Position numbers and translations under genes: made by a program. This document shows, in pieces, positions 9,559 to 18,343 of a stretch of 64,000 nucleotides of DNA. The stretch spans positions 310,001 to 374,000 of the forward strand of contig NZ_CANNDN010000001.1 of assembly GCF_947503465.1 (NCBI RefSeq), given 5' to 3'. The notes beneath the pieces were generated by a model. It searched no databases, was not told the origin of the DNA, and saw nothing but the letters and a program-made list of their open reading frames with translations. Each line of letters starts with the position of its first letter. Within the stretch, counting starts at the first letter, position 1. The stretch is from an uncultured Tateyamaria sp. (GTDB taxonomy: Bacteria; Pseudomonadota; Alphaproteobacteria; Rhodobacterales; Rhodobacteraceae).

Positions 9559-10356
9559 ATGCCCGAAATGCGCAGATCACCGGCGGAATTGCGCAGCATG
9601 TTTGGGGACAATCTGCGGATTCTCGCCGATGCCTATCCGTCCATTTCCGAATTGTCGCGCCAATTGGGCATCAACAGGACGCAGTTCAACCGCTACCTGT
9701 CCGGCGAAAGTTTTCCGCGCCCAGACGTTCTGTCGCGGATCTGCGACTTCTTTGACGTGGATGCGCGTGTTTTGCTGGAACCGGTGCAAAACATCCTGTC
9801 GGGGTCGGACCCGTTGTCTGGTCCGTTTCTCAAGGACTTTGTCGGCTCCGGCGTGGATTCAGTGGGCGAGGACATCTTTCCAACCGGTTTCTATCGCTTT
9901 TCGCGGCGCAGCTTCCTGGAAGCGGACAAATATGTCACCGGATTGGTGCGTGTGTTTCGCGACGATACGGCAACGGTCCTGCGCGGGTACGAGACCCGCG
10001 CCGCGCTTAGCTCTCAGGGGATGTCGGTCACACGGCAGGCACGTGAATTTCGCGGTCTTGTTTTGCGGCAAGAGGATGGGGTCAGTATCCTTATCTCGCG
10101 CAGCGGCTCCCATACGGCGTCGTTCAATTATCTCAGCCGGGTGACGTCCTTCGAAAACAACTTTTGGGTGGGGTATGTGACGCGCACCATCAAGGAAAAC
10201 CTTGGGGACGACCGGATCGTGCGGATGGTGTACGAATACCTTGGAACGGGATTCAGCCGCGCCAAGGAAACGGCCCGCAAGGCGGGCTACTGCACTGCGG
10301 ATGAATTGGCGCCGTTCGAGCGCCGATTGCTGAAAGTGGGCGAGCCGTTCGCCTAG
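9559..10356 (+). CDS. XRE-family transcriptional regulator
   Basis: A 265-residue DNA-binding regulator. Residues about 28-75 form a helix-turn-helix with SISELSRQLGINRTQFNRYL as the recognition region, followed by SGESFPRPDVL, typical of the XRE/Cro class. The remaining 190 residues form an unrecognised effector domain with strands such as FPTGFYRFSRRSF and GVSILISRSGS. An acceptable ribosome site (GAAGAGACG) precedes the ATG. The 170-base gap to the divergent cold-shock-like gene may carry its operator. Its stop abuts the convergent ilvN stop with no gap. Confidence 0.8.
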   Translation: MPEMRRSPAELRSMFGDNLRILADAYPSISELSRQLGINRTQFNRYLSGESFPRPDVLSRICDFFDVDARVLLEPVQNILSGSDPLSGPFLKDFVGSGVDSVGEDIFPTGFYRFSRRSFLEADKYVTGLVRVFRDDTATVLRGYETRAALSSQGMSVTRQAREFRGLVLRQEDGVSILISRSGSHTASFNYLSRVTSFENNFWVGYVTRTIKENLGDDRIVRMVYEYLGTGFSRAKETARKAGYCTADELAPFERRLLKVGEPFA

Positions 10357-10917
10357 TCAGTCACCGCGGGGCAGGGCGGCCACGCCCGTGCGCGCCACTT
10401 CCACCAAACCCAGCGGGCGCATCAAGTCGGCAAAGGCGTCGATCTTGTCCGGCGCCCCCGTGATCTCGAAGACGAAACTTTCAAGCGTGCTGTCCACGAC
10501 ATTCGCGCGGAAGATGTCGGCCAGCCGCAGCGCCTCGACCCGTTTGTCGCCCTGACCGGTCACCTTGAACATGGCCAACTCGCGCTCGACCGACGGCCCT
10601 TCGACCGTTAGGTCGTGGACCTCGTGCACGGATACGATGCGACCCAGTTGCGCCTTGATCTGCTCGATGACCTGCGGTGTTCCGGTGGTCACGATGGTGA
10701 TACGGGACAAGTGCCCGGTGTGGTCCACCTCGGCCACGGTCAGGCTTTCGATGTTGTAGCCGCGGCCTGAAAAGAGGCCAATAACGCGCGCCAGAACGCC
10801 CGGTTCGTTCTCGACCAGCACGGCCAGCGTGTGCCGTTCCTCGACGTCGGAGAAGGTGGGCCGTAGGTTATAGGCGGAATGGCTTGTGGAGCCTTTTTTG
10901 ATCTTTAGAGCGGACAT
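10357..10917 (-). CDS. ilvN: Acetolactate synthase, regulatory (small) subunit
   Basis: The valine-sensing subunit of acetohydroxyacid synthase, the first common step of isoleucine, valine and leucine synthesis. The 186-residue protein has an ACT domain at about 30-105 (HTLAVLVENEPGVLARVIGLF) and a C-terminal ALS_ss domain (DIFRANVVDST). I chose ATG 10917 because AAGGAAA sits upstream and because the 33 residues beyond it do not resemble the family. It lies 70 bases after the ilvB stop in the same operon, under the attenuator described upstream. Confidence 0.95.
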   Translation of the reverse strand: MSALKIKKGSTSHSAYNLRPTFSDVEERHTLAVLVENEPGVLARVIGLFSGRGYNIESLTVAEVDHTGHLSRITIVTTGTPQVIEQIKAQLGRIVSVHEVHDLTVEGPSVERELAMFKVTGQGDKRVEALRLADIFRANVVDSTLESFVFEITGAPDKIDAFADLMRPLGLVEVARTGVAALPRGD

Positions 10918-10987
10918 CTTCTTTTCCTTGTCGTCGGCGGCAACTTCCAGAATTTCCGGGCCGTTTTCTTTGAAAGAAAGCGGCGCG

Positions 10988-12739
10988 TTACACCAGTACG
11001 GAGCCTTTGGCATCAATCACCCCCTGCGTCTCGGCCTCGCCCAGCAGCATCTCGTTGTGCGCCTTGCCCGACGGGATCATGGGGAAGCAGTTTTCGTGCT
11101 TTTCCACCAGACAGTCGAACAGAACCGGCCCGTCATGGTTGATCATTTCCATGATTGCGTCGTCCAGATCGGCAGGGTCGGAACACAGGATACCCTTGGC
11201 GCCAAACGCCTCGGCCAACTTCACGAAGTCGGGCAGGCTCTCGGACCACGAATGCGAATACCGTTCACCATGCAGCAATTCCTGCCACTGTCGCACCATA
11301 CCCAGCCGTTCGTTGTTCAGGATGAACTGCTTGACGGGCAGGTTGAATTGCATGGCCGTGCCAAGTTCCTGCATGTTCATCAACCACGACGCCTCGCCCG
11401 CAACATTGATCACCAACGCCTCCGGGTGTCCCATCTGCACCCCGATCGAGGCGGGAAATCCGTATCCCATGGTGCCCAGCCCGCCAGAGGTCATCCAGCG
11501 GTTCGGATCTTCAAAACCGAGATATTGAGCTGCCCACATCTGGTGTTGTCCGACCTCGGTACAGATGTAACGGTCGTGGTCCTTTGTCAGGGCCTCGAGG
11601 CGCGCCAGCGCGTGCTGCGGTTTGATTGTCTTGCCGGTCTGTTTGAACTTCAGGCAATCGACGGCCTTCCACTCTTCGATCTTCGACCACCATTGTGCCA
11701 GCGCGGATTGGTTCGTCTTGCGCCCGCGCGATTTCCACACCTTAAGGATATCCTCAAGCACGTGGCCCACGTCCCCCACGATCGGGATATCCGCCTTGAT
11801 CACCTTGTTGATCGAGGACGGGTCGATGTCGATATGCGCTTTTTTCGATTTCGGGCTGAACGCGTCGATGCGGCCAGTGATCCGGTCGTCAAAGCGCGCG
11901 CCGATGTTGATCATCAGATCGCAATCGTGCATCGCCATGTTGGCTTCGTAAAGGCCGTGCATGCCCAACATGCCCATCCAGTGCTTGCCCGACGCGGGGT
12001 AGGATCCCAGGCCCATCAGCGTGGAGGTGATCGGAAAGCCTGTCGCGTCCACCAGTTCGCGCAGAAGCTGGCTGGCGCCGGGGCCGGAGTTGATCACGCC
12101 GCCGCCGGTATAGAAGATCGGGCGTTTGGCCGTTTCGATCGCGGCCACCAGTTCGATGATCGCCTCCATGTCGCCCTTGACCTGCGGCTGATAGTGCGAG
12201 GTCGACGGCTTGGGCGCCTGATACGTCCCGGTCGCAAACTGAACATCCTTCGGAATGTCGACCAGCACCGGGCCGGGACGGCCCGCGGTTGCGACGTGAA
12301 ACGCCTCGTGCATGACGCCGGGCAGCCGGTCGGTCTCCTTCACCAGCCAGTTGTGCTTGGTGCAGGGGCGGGTGATGCCCACGGTGTCAGCCTCCTGAAA
12401 CGCGTCCGAACCGATCATGAAGGTGGGCACCTGGCCCGTCAGAACGATGATCGGGATCGAATCCATCAGCGCATCGGTCAGGCCCGTCACGGCGTTCGTC
12501 GCACCGGGACCGGAGGTCACAAGGCACACGCCCGGTTTGCCCGTGGCACGCGCATAGCCTTCGGCCGCGTGCACAGCACCCTGTTCATGCCGCACCAGAA
12601 TGTGCTTGATCGAGTTCTGCTGAAATATCTCGTCGTAAATCGGTAGCACGGCGCCGCCAGGATATCCGAATACCGTGTCCACACCCTGATCAATAAGGGC
12701 TTGGACGACCATTTTCGCTCCGGTCATTTGACGTGTCAT
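10988..12739 (-). CDS. ilvB: Acetolactate synthase, catalytic (large) subunit
   Basis: The ThDP-dependent enzyme that condenses pyruvate with pyruvate or 2-oxobutyrate. It is 583 residues. The N-terminal ThDP domain shows the catalytic glutamate in LVRHEQGAVHAAEGYAR. A central FAD-binding domain follows, and the C-terminal ThDP-Mg motif begins near MGYGFPASIG and ends NNERLGMVRQWQE. ATG 12739 is the family-typical start; the frame runs upstream to 12775 into the attenuator terminator, which I exclude. The symbol could equally be ilvI. It is followed by ilvN. Confidence 0.96.
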   Translation of the reverse strand: MTRQMTGAKMVVQALIDQGVDTVFGYPGGAVLPIYDEIFQQNSIKHILVRHEQGAVHAAEGYARATGKPGVCLVTSGPGATNAVTGLTDALMDSIPIIVLTGQVPTFMIGSDAFQEADTVGITRPCTKHNWLVKETDRLPGVMHEAFHVATAGRPGPVLVDIPKDVQFATGTYQAPKPSTSHYQPQVKGDMEAIIELVAAIETAKRPIFYTGGGVINSGPGASQLLRELVDATGFPITSTLMGLGSYPASGKHWMGMLGMHGLYEANMAMHDCDLMINIGARFDDRITGRIDAFSPKSKKAHIDIDPSSINKVIKADIPIVGDVGHVLEDILKVWKSRGRKTNQSALAQWWSKIEEWKAVDCLKFKQTGKTIKPQHALARLEALTKDHDRYICTEVGQHQMWAAQYLGFEDPNRWMTSGGLGTMGYGFPASIGVQMGHPEALVINVAGEASWLMNMQELGTAMQFNLPVKQFILNNERLGMVRQWQELLHGERYSHSWSESLPDFVKLAEAFGAKGILCSDPADLDDAIMEMINHDGPVLFDCLVEKHENCFPMIPSGKAHNEMLLGEAETQGVIDAKGSVLV

Positions 12740-12775
12740 GTCCGCGTGCTCCGATTTGCGGTTCCTGTTGCGCAT

Positions 12776-12800
12776 AAAAAAGCCCCCGGGTTTCGGGGGC
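12776..12800 (-). terminator. Attenuator terminator of the ilvBN leader
   Basis: On the minus strand GCCCCCG (12800-12794) and CGGGGGC (12788-12782) form a 7-bp GC stem with a 5-base loop, followed directly by six T (12781-12776). It stands between the leader peptide and ilvB and ends 37 bases before the ilvB ATG, the classical position for transcription attenuation. Confidence 0.85.
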
Positions 12801-12841
12801 GCATGGGTGTCGATCTGGAAGTCCGTTACCGGCCCATGCGC
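12799..12841 (-). promoter_or_regulatory. Antiterminator stem of the ilvBN attenuator
   Basis: GCGCATGGG (12841-12833) is perfectly complementary to CCCATGCGC (12807-12799). The second arm shares 12799-12800 with the terminator stem, so the two structures compete. The first arm overlaps leader-peptide codons 11-14, beyond the Leu-Val-Val-Ile-Val-Val run. A ribosome stalled on those codons would leave it free to pair and block termination. A further segment, GGCCC..UG before the leader ATG, can pair with the first arm as a pause or protector hairpin. Confidence 0.75.
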
Positions 12842-12873
12842 GTGTCCACTACGATGACGACTAGTTCAGTCAT
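12826..12873 (-). CDS. ilvBN leader peptide
   Basis: A 15-residue reading frame, MTELVVIVVDTRMGR, with ATG at 12873-12871 and TAA at 12828-12826. It contains Leu-Val-Val-Ile-Val-Val in a row, exactly the amino acids made by the downstream pathway. AGAAGG about 10 bases upstream can serve as the ribosome site. Stalling here when branched-chain aminoacyl-tRNA is scarce should favour the antiterminator. This is sequence-based inference but the full set of attenuator parts is present. Confidence 0.85.
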   Translation of the reverse strand: MTELVVIVVDTRMGR

Positions 12874-12902
12874 TAGCCAAGGGCCTTCTTTTGCGTGAGC
12901 GG

Positions 12903-12931
12903 ACCCTATGCGTACCCCAAAGGAGGGTCAA
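12903..12931 (-). promoter_or_regulatory. Promoter of the ilvBN operon
   Basis: On the minus strand TTGACC (12931-12926) and TAGGGT (12908-12903) are 17 bases apart. Transcription should start near 12896, about 23 bases before the leader-peptide ATG. The -35 matches well and the -10 only moderately. Confidence 0.55.
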
Positions 12932-13019
12932 CAGGCGAATTTCAGAAAAATCTGTCTGTGGGGGTAAAAAATGCGACATTATCTTGCGTCGCGGGCCTGC
13001 CTGACGACACGAAGCGCAT

Positions 13020-13808
13020 TTATCGGCAGTTTTTTCCCGTCGGATCGTCCTTTACGCCACCTGTCATGGCCGCGATGTCGGTCCGGGCCGTTACCGACAG
13101 GCGCTGGATCTCTTCCGCCAAGGTTTTGAATTCGACCGCGATCACGCCCAGACCCCGCCCGGCGTCGCCAACACGCGCCGCTTCTACCGAGGCGTTGAGC
13201 GACACCAGCCGCACGTGTTTGCCAATCTGTTCAAGCCGCGTCAGGGTCTGGCCAATGGCCTTGCCCGCCGCTGCCGCGCGTTCCACTTCCTCGTGCCGCG
13301 TCGCGTCCAGGCTGGCCCACAGCCCATCGCAGAACTCGGTCACGGTTTCAAAGAAACCGCCGCGGCCAAATCGAAGATGCGCATCCAGCGCATCGCGCAA
13401 TTGCCGTTTGTCATCTGCGTCCGCGGCCTTCACAATATCGAACGTCAAATCCCGCATCTGAACAAAGGCCGCGACATGTTTCGGGCAGGCGGTTCCGTGT
13501 TGACCAATCCAGTCACAGACCCACTCGGGCACCGACCGCATCGGATCGGACCCCTCAACCAGGGATGCGGCCCTTGCAATTGCATCACTTTGTTCAAGCA
13601 AGATATCGCGCCAGGTGGAGCGTGTCGCAGCAGGCTCAAGCCCGAATGGGTTTGTGCGAAAGAGGTATGAGCCAAACAGCGCAGCGCGTATCGCCCGCGC
13701 ACGGGTGGTCGCAATCAGGTCAATCGCAGACCGCCGCCGAGCAAAACGTTCGGCGTCTGTTTCGACAGCCGGTGAAAGGGTGGGCGCGGGTTGCAACATG
13801 CGCAACAC
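13020..13808 (-). CDS. Soluble protein with a half chemoreceptor signalling hairpin
   Basis: A 262-residue protein without membrane segments. The first 170 residues form an unrecognised helical domain containing a Trp/Cys-rich patch (VCDWIGQHGTACPKH). Residues about 205-250 clearly resemble the conserved tip of methyl-accepting chemotaxis proteins: VSLNASVEAARVGDAGRGLGV. The protein ends about 35 residues later, so only the descending half of the usual coiled-coil hairpin is seen. It could sense and signal without a classical receptor dimer, or be a decayed receptor. It lies between ilvBN and a two-component pair, with no che genes nearby. Confidence 0.7.
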   Translation of the reverse strand: MLRMLQPAPTLSPAVETDAERFARRRSAIDLIATTRARAIRAALFGSYLFRTNPFGLEPAATRSTWRDILLEQSDAIARAASLVEGSDPMRSVPEWVCDWIGQHGTACPKHVAAFVQMRDLTFDIVKAADADDKRQLRDALDAHLRFGRGGFFETVTEFCDGLWASLDATRHEEVERAAAAGKAIGQTLTRLEQIGKHVRLVSLNASVEAARVGDAGRGLGVIAVEFKTLAEEIQRLSVTARTDIAAMTGGVKDDPTGKNCR

Positions 13809-13847
13809 ATGGCAGTGAGGAGTGTAGAAATGGTTAGCGCAGACGCG

Positions 13848-14492
13848 TTAAAGCGCGTTTCCGGTACCTTGCAGAACGCCGTGTTCCAGCGCGTATCGGG
13901 TCAGTCCTGCGGTCGATGAAATACCCAGCTTGCGTTTGATATTCTTGCGGTGGGTTTCGACCGTCCGGACAGAGATATCGAGCGCGATGGCCACTTCCTT
14001 GTTCGACAGGCCCTGCGCCAATTGCAGAAGGATCGTCTGTTCGCGCCCCGTCAGAGCCCCCGCGGCATCCGCACGCTTGGGCGCAATGGCCCCTTCGGCC
14101 CCGGTGCACAGGTACCGCTCGCCGTTCATGACGGTCTGGATTGCTTGGGCGATTTCGTCGGTGGGAACGTCCTTCAGCACATATCCCATCGCACCGTGGC
14201 TAAGTGCGGACGAAATGTATTCGGGGCTGTCGTGCATCGACAGGATCAATATGCGCGTGCCCGGGCGTTTTTCCAGCACCAGTTCTGTGGCAGTGAGCCC
14301 GCCCATTTCAGGCATGTTGAGATCCATTAGGATGACATCGGGATCAAAACGGTCCAATTGGTCAATGACGGACCGCCCATTGCCCAGTGTGCCCACGACC
14401 GCGATACCGTCGTGATCTTCGAGAACGGACTGGATGCCTTGGGCGACCATCGGGTGATCATCGACGATCAGAACACGAATGGGTTGGGTCAT
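13848..14492 (-). CDS. NarL/FixJ-family response regulator
   Basis: A 214-residue DNA-binding response regulator. The receiver domain (about 1-120) shows the acidic pair DD in LIVDDHPMV, the phosphoacceptor Asp in VILMDLNMPE, and the conserved Lys in YVLKD. The C-terminal LuxR-type helix-turn-helix covers about 145-205 (LTGREQTILLQLAQGLSNKE; SVRTVETH). Its ATG overlaps the stop of the sensor kinase (ATGA at 14489-14492), so the two form a translationally coupled pair. By analogy with DctSR of Rhodobacter capsulatus it may control the divergent TRAP transporter. Confidence 0.93.
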   Translation of the reverse strand: MTQPIRVLIVDDHPMVAQGIQSVLEDHDGIAVVGTLGNGRSVIDQLDRFDPDVILMDLNMPEMGGLTATELVLEKRPGTRILILSMHDSPEYISSALSHGAMGYVLKDVPTDEIAQAIQTVMNGERYLCTGAEGAIAPKRADAAGALTGREQTILLQLAQGLSNKEVAIALDISVRTVETHRKNIKRKLGISSTAGLTRYALEHGVLQGTGNAL

Positions 14493-15970
14493 GCGCGCGC
14501 GCGCTCCTTTGGTGTCGTCGTGCTTTCGGGGGGCAGAAGGTGGGTCAGGGGCACCGTGGCTTCGATCACGGTGCCGCCCTGGGTCCCTGCACCTGACAGG
14601 ATGCGCAAGCTGCCGTCCAACTGTTCCACCCGCTCCTGCATGTTGCGCAGGCCAATCCCGGCAGAGCGGCGGCTGAGCGATTGGTCAAGGCCCACGCCAT
14701 TGTCCGAGATTCGCAACGTCGCCCCGCGTTTGTGACCGCGCAGATCAACCGACACGTTCGAGGCCGCCGCGTGCCGTTCGATATTTGTCAGGGCCTCCTG
14801 GGCAATGCGGTACAACGCAATCTTGGCATCCTGGTCCAGCCGATTGCGGAACACGACGGTCTGGAAATCCGTTTCGATCCCGGTGCGATCCGCGAAATCT
14901 TCGACCAGCGCCTTGAGGGCCGGGCCAAGGCCCAGATCATCCAGCGCGCCCGGGCGCAGATCACGGCTGATCCGGCGGACCTCGGAAATGGCGGTGCCCA
15001 GGTTCTCGATCCCTTGGGTAAGGGGGGCCTGCGCGTCGCCATTGCCCTTGTCCAGACGCCGCCGCGTGCTGTCGAGCGCATAGCGCACGCCCACAAGGAT
15101 CTGGCTGATCCCGTCATGCAATTCGCGTGCCACGCGTCCGCGTTCTTCCTCTTGCGCATCAAACACGCGCTGTGTGAGTTTCTTCAGCTTGGCATCGGCC
15201 AGCCGCCGTTCGCGGATGTTCAGGGCCATGCCGGAGCCAAACACCAAAAGCAGCGCTGCCAGCGTGATGCCGGAGATATAGTAAAAGGTGCGCTGCACCC
15301 GTGTTTCCACATCCGCGCGGGCGGCGGCCACGGATGTCAGGACGTCGTCGATGAACACACCCGTGCCGACAGCCCACCGCCACGACGGGAAGGACGTAAC
15401 GTATGTGATCATCTCGGCCTCTTGCCCATTCGACGGCTTTTCCCACAGGTGCGTCAGGTACCCGTCGCCCTGGCGTGCAATCTCGATCAACTCGGCCACG
15501 ACCGGCGTGCCGCGACTGTCGGTCAGGTCCAGATGGTTGCGGTTGATCATGTCGGTCTGGCGCGGACTGACCAGGTTGGTGCCGTCATAGTCGTAGACAA
15601 AGAAAAACCCTTCGTCCCCGTAAATCATGGCCGAGAGGATCTGGGCCACTTGATCCTTGGCGTTCTGATCATCGGGTGCGGCAGAGCCATAGATGAAGTA
15701 AAAGCCGTTGCGGGCTTGCGTGACGTAGTTGCGCAGTTCGCGTTTCTTGGCCTCTATCAGTTGCGATTCCAGCGCTTGTATTTCGCGTTCGGCCAAGGCG
15801 CGGGACTGCACGGCCACGAGCAGAGCAATGGCCGCCACTGCCAGGATCAGCGGGACCGCTGCCACCAACGACAGCTTTTGCGCATAGGTCAGGCGCAGGT
15901 TGGAGAATATTTGACGCACAGACCGATTCGATACGCGGATTACCGCTCGAATCAAAGGGGCAGGAAGCAT
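14489..15970 (-). CDS. Cache-domain sensor histidine kinase (HisKA_3)
   Basis: A 493-residue inner-membrane sensor kinase. A first membrane helix at about 34-55 and a second at about 235-255 enclose a periplasmic Cache-type ligand domain (residues about 60-230, with GDEGFFFVYDYDG and SWRWAVGTGVFIDDV). The dimerisation and phosphoacceptor region is HisKA_3, with the His in RELHDGISQ. The HATPase domain follows (N-box EALTNIERHA, G1 box DNGVGLD, GIGLRNMQER). Cache domains of this type often bind small carboxylates, which suits the neighbouring TRAP transporter. Confidence 0.92.
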   Translation of the reverse strand: MLPAPLIRAVIRVSNRSVRQIFSNLRLTYAQKLSLVAAVPLILAVAAIALLVAVQSRALAEREIQALESQLIEAKKRELRNYVTQARNGFYFIYGSAAPDDQNAKDQVAQILSAMIYGDEGFFFVYDYDGTNLVSPRQTDMINRNHLDLTDSRGTPVVAELIEIARQGDGYLTHLWEKPSNGQEAEMITYVTSFPSWRWAVGTGVFIDDVLTSVAAARADVETRVQRTFYYISGITLAALLLVFGSGMALNIRERRLADAKLKKLTQRVFDAQEEERGRVARELHDGISQILVGVRYALDSTRRRLDKGNGDAQAPLTQGIENLGTAISEVRRISRDLRPGALDDLGLGPALKALVEDFADRTGIETDFQTVVFRNRLDQDAKIALYRIAQEALTNIERHAAASNVSVDLRGHKRGATLRISDNGVGLDQSLSRRSAGIGLRNMQERVEQLDGSLRILSGAGTQGGTVIEATVPLTHLLPPESTTTPKERARA

Positions 15971-16170
15971 TTTGGTCGCGCTAACATCATGCTGGGCCCA
16001 ATACCGAGATGTAGAATTGGTGAAAAATACTGACCAAACCGGCCGATTTGCACGCTTTCTACGCAGTACTAGGTATTTCCATCGTGGCCCCCATCACTAA
16101 TGTGGCCGCACTCGAAACGATCCGCCCGCCCTGGGAGGGGAAGGGCATCATATCTGGGAGGAGTATCTCT

Positions 16171-17256
16171 ATGGATCGTCGTTCTTTTCTGAAGACATCT
16201 GCACTGGGCGGTTCCGCTGCCGCTGCAACGACACTGGCCGCACCGGCCTATGCGCAAGGCAAGCGCACGCTCACCATGGTTACATCGTGGCCCCGCGGCT
16301 TTGCCGTTCTGGATGATGCGGCCAGCTATCTTGAGCAGTTCGTGTCGGCCATGTCGGACGGTCAACTGACCATCGACAAGAAGGCCCCGGGCGAACTGGT
16401 TGGCGCATTCGAAGTGTTTGACGCCGTGTCGTCGGGCCAGGCGGACATGTATCACTCGGCCGACTACTATTTCATCGGTCAGCACCCGGCCTATGCCTAC
16501 TACACCGCCGTGCCCTTCGGCGGCACCGCGCAAGAGGTCACCAACTGGTACGAGCACGGCGGCGGCCAGGAGCTTCACGACGAGCTGGGCGAAATCTTCA
16601 ACCTCAAAGGCCTGTTGGCGGGTAACTCCGGTTCGCAGTCCGGTGGCTGGTTCCGCAACGAGATCAATTCAGCTGCCGATTTCAACGGCCTGAAGTTCCG
16701 TATGCCCGGTCTGGGTGGCAAGGTGCTGGGCAAGCTGGGCGCGTCCGTGCAGAACATCCCTGGTGGTGAACTGTACCAGGCGCTGTCGTCCGGTGCTCTG
16801 GACGGTCTGGAGTGGGTTGGCCCGATGGCTGACGAACGCGCCGGCTTCCAGGAAGTTGCAAAGGTTTACTACACTGCCGGTTTCCACGAGCCGGGATCGG
16901 CTCTGGCCGCCAACGTGAACCTGGACGTCTGGAACGACCTGACCCCGCAACACCAGGCGATCCTGCAAGGCGCGTCGCGTGCTGTGACCTACTACCAGCT
17001 GTCCGAAACGCTGGCCAACAACGGTGCCGCTCTGGCCCGCCTGCAACAGCAGGGCGTCAAGACGCTGCAATTCTCGGACGATGTCTGGGATGCGTTCGGT
17101 GCCGCTTCGGCAGAGGTTATGGACGAGAACATGGGCGACGAGCTGTTTGCAAAAACACGCGCTTCGTTCGAAGAAAGCCTCGCCACCTCGGCAAGCTGGA
17201 TCAACAAATCGGACGGCTACTATGTCAGCCAGCGCGTACGCGTGCTGGGCGGCTAA
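16171..17256 (+). CDS. dctP: TRAP transporter substrate-binding protein
   Basis: The periplasmic solute receptor of a Na+-driven tripartite ATP-independent transporter, 361 residues. It opens with a twin-arginine-like signal (DRRSFLKT, then ALGGSAAAATTLAAPAYAQG). The signature region GWFRNEINSAADFNGLKFRM includes the Arg that binds the substrate carboxylate. DGLEWVGPMADERAGF resembles the TakP/SmoM 2-oxoacid-binding branch more than DctP for C4-dicarboxylates. The frame extends upstream to 16048, but ATG 16171 has GGGAGGAG before it and begins the signal peptide. The substrate is probably a monocarboxylate or 2-oxoacid, by inference. Confidence 0.93.
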   Translation: MDRRSFLKTSALGGSAAAATTLAAPAYAQGKRTLTMVTSWPRGFAVLDDAASYLEQFVSAMSDGQLTIDKKAPGELVGAFEVFDAVSSGQADMYHSADYYFIGQHPAYAYYTAVPFGGTAQEVTNWYEHGGGQELHDELGEIFNLKGLLAGNSGSQSGGWFRNEINSAADFNGLKFRMPGLGGKVLGKLGASVQNIPGGELYQALSSGALDGLEWVGPMADERAGFQEVAKVYYTAGFHEPGSALAANVNLDVWNDLTPQHQAILQGASRAVTYYQLSETLANNGAALARLQQQGVKTLQFSDDVWDAFGAASAEVMDENMGDELFAKTRASFEESLATSASWINKSDGYYVSQRVRVLGG

Positions 17257-17276
17257 GCCCGTCTTTATTGAAATCG

Positions 17277-17305
17277 CCAAGGGCCCCGATCAGCGGGGCC
17301 CTTGG
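17277..17305 (+). terminator. Strong hairpin between dctP and dctQ
   Basis: CCAAGGGCCCC (17277-17287) and GGGGCCCTTGG (17295-17305) form a perfect 11-bp stem with a 7-base loop, 20 bases after dctP. There is no T-run, so it more likely stabilises the dctP mRNA end or partly attenuates, giving more binding protein than permease. Confidence 0.65.
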
Positions 17306-17366
17306 TTCACGTGAAGAACTGAGGCGATCCGTGCGCTGACAGGGCCGGGTTGCAGGGGGCACATCC

Positions 17367-18323
17367 ATGGAAAACGAAACCGGCGCCGAAGCGGCGGGCA
17401 CTTTTGCGACGCTGATTGACGGCGTTCTGTGGTTCTTTCAGAGCCTCGGCCTGGCCTTTTACAACATCGCCTATGCGATCACGCACCCGTCCGCTTGGCT
17501 GGACTGGGTGACCTGGACGGGCACGCCCGAGGACAAACTGTCGCTGATGAAATTCGTCTATTATGGCGGATCGACCGAGTTCTTCTTTGCTGTGCTGGCC
17601 GTCATCCTCGTCACCACGGCCATTGGCCTGTGGCGCAATGAATTCATGTGGGGCTGCGTGCGGGTGATGGAGGGGATCGCCAACACCTCCGGACGGTTCT
17701 TCGCCTGGGCGGGCCTCCTGATGGTGATCCAGCAGATCATCATCGTGTTTATGCAGCGCATCTTTACCCGGCCCGACATTTCAATCGGTTTTGGTATCCC
17801 GTTGCAATTCGACATCTCGTGGTTTGCCGAAGAACTGAAACTCTACAACGCGCTCGTCGTCTGCATGTGCGTAACATACACCTTTGTACAGGGCGGGCAC
17901 GTGCGGGTGGACCTGATCTATTCGGCGGTGAAATTCCGCACCAAGCGGGTGATCGACATCTGCGGATCCATGCTGTTCATGGTGCCGTCGGCGACGCTCA
18001 TCTGGATGTATGGCTGGTACTTCCTATGGCGCCACCTGGTTACTCCGAAACCGGCTGCCAGCTGGGACCTTGAGCGGGCCGAACGGTCGGCCCGCGCCGT
18101 GCGCTGGAACGTCGAGACCATCGGGTTCAGTCCGAACGGGTTTAATGGGTACTTCCTGTTCAAAATCCTGCTGGTCGCGTTTGCTGGGCTCGTCTTCCTG
18201 CATGCGATCGCCTTTGCCTACCGCTCGTATCTCGAGTGGAAAGAAGGGCCGGAGAGTGAAGGCAAATACCTCGACCGCGACAGCTTGGGCGAGGGCGAAG
18301 AAGCCTACGAAGGCACACACTGA
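17367..18323 (+). CDS. dctQ: TRAP transporter small permease subunit (DctQ)
   Basis: A 318-residue membrane protein. The four core helices of DctQ are visible at about 75-95, 115-138, 165-190 and 205-230, plus a final helix at about 265-285. It is longer than the usual 160-230 residues: an extra N-terminal segment (about 1-70) contains hydrophobic stretches, and a hydrophilic loop lies at about 230-262. The pattern YTFVQGGHVRVDLIYS is typical of the family. It lies 110 bases after dctP and 20 bases before dctM. Confidence 0.9.
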   Translation: MENETGAEAAGTFATLIDGVLWFFQSLGLAFYNIAYAITHPSAWLDWVTWTGTPEDKLSLMKFVYYGGSTEFFFAVLAVILVTTAIGLWRNEFMWGCVRVMEGIANTSGRFFAWAGLLMVIQQIIIVFMQRIFTRPDISIGFGIPLQFDISWFAEELKLYNALVVCMCVTYTFVQGGHVRVDLIYSAVKFRTKRVIDICGSMLFMVPSATLIWMYGWYFLWRHLVTPKPAASWDLERAERSARAVRWNVETIGFSPNGFNGYFLFKILLVAFAGLVFLHAIAFAYRSYLEWKEGPESEGKYLDRDSLGEGEEAYEGTH

Positions 18324-18343
18324 TTTAGGGGCTGAGAAGAGCT

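Noticed and set aside
10886-12646. A 586-residue frame antisense to ilvB
   Set aside because: It is a shadow frame of GC-rich coding sequence; the sense strand is clearly acetolactate synthase.
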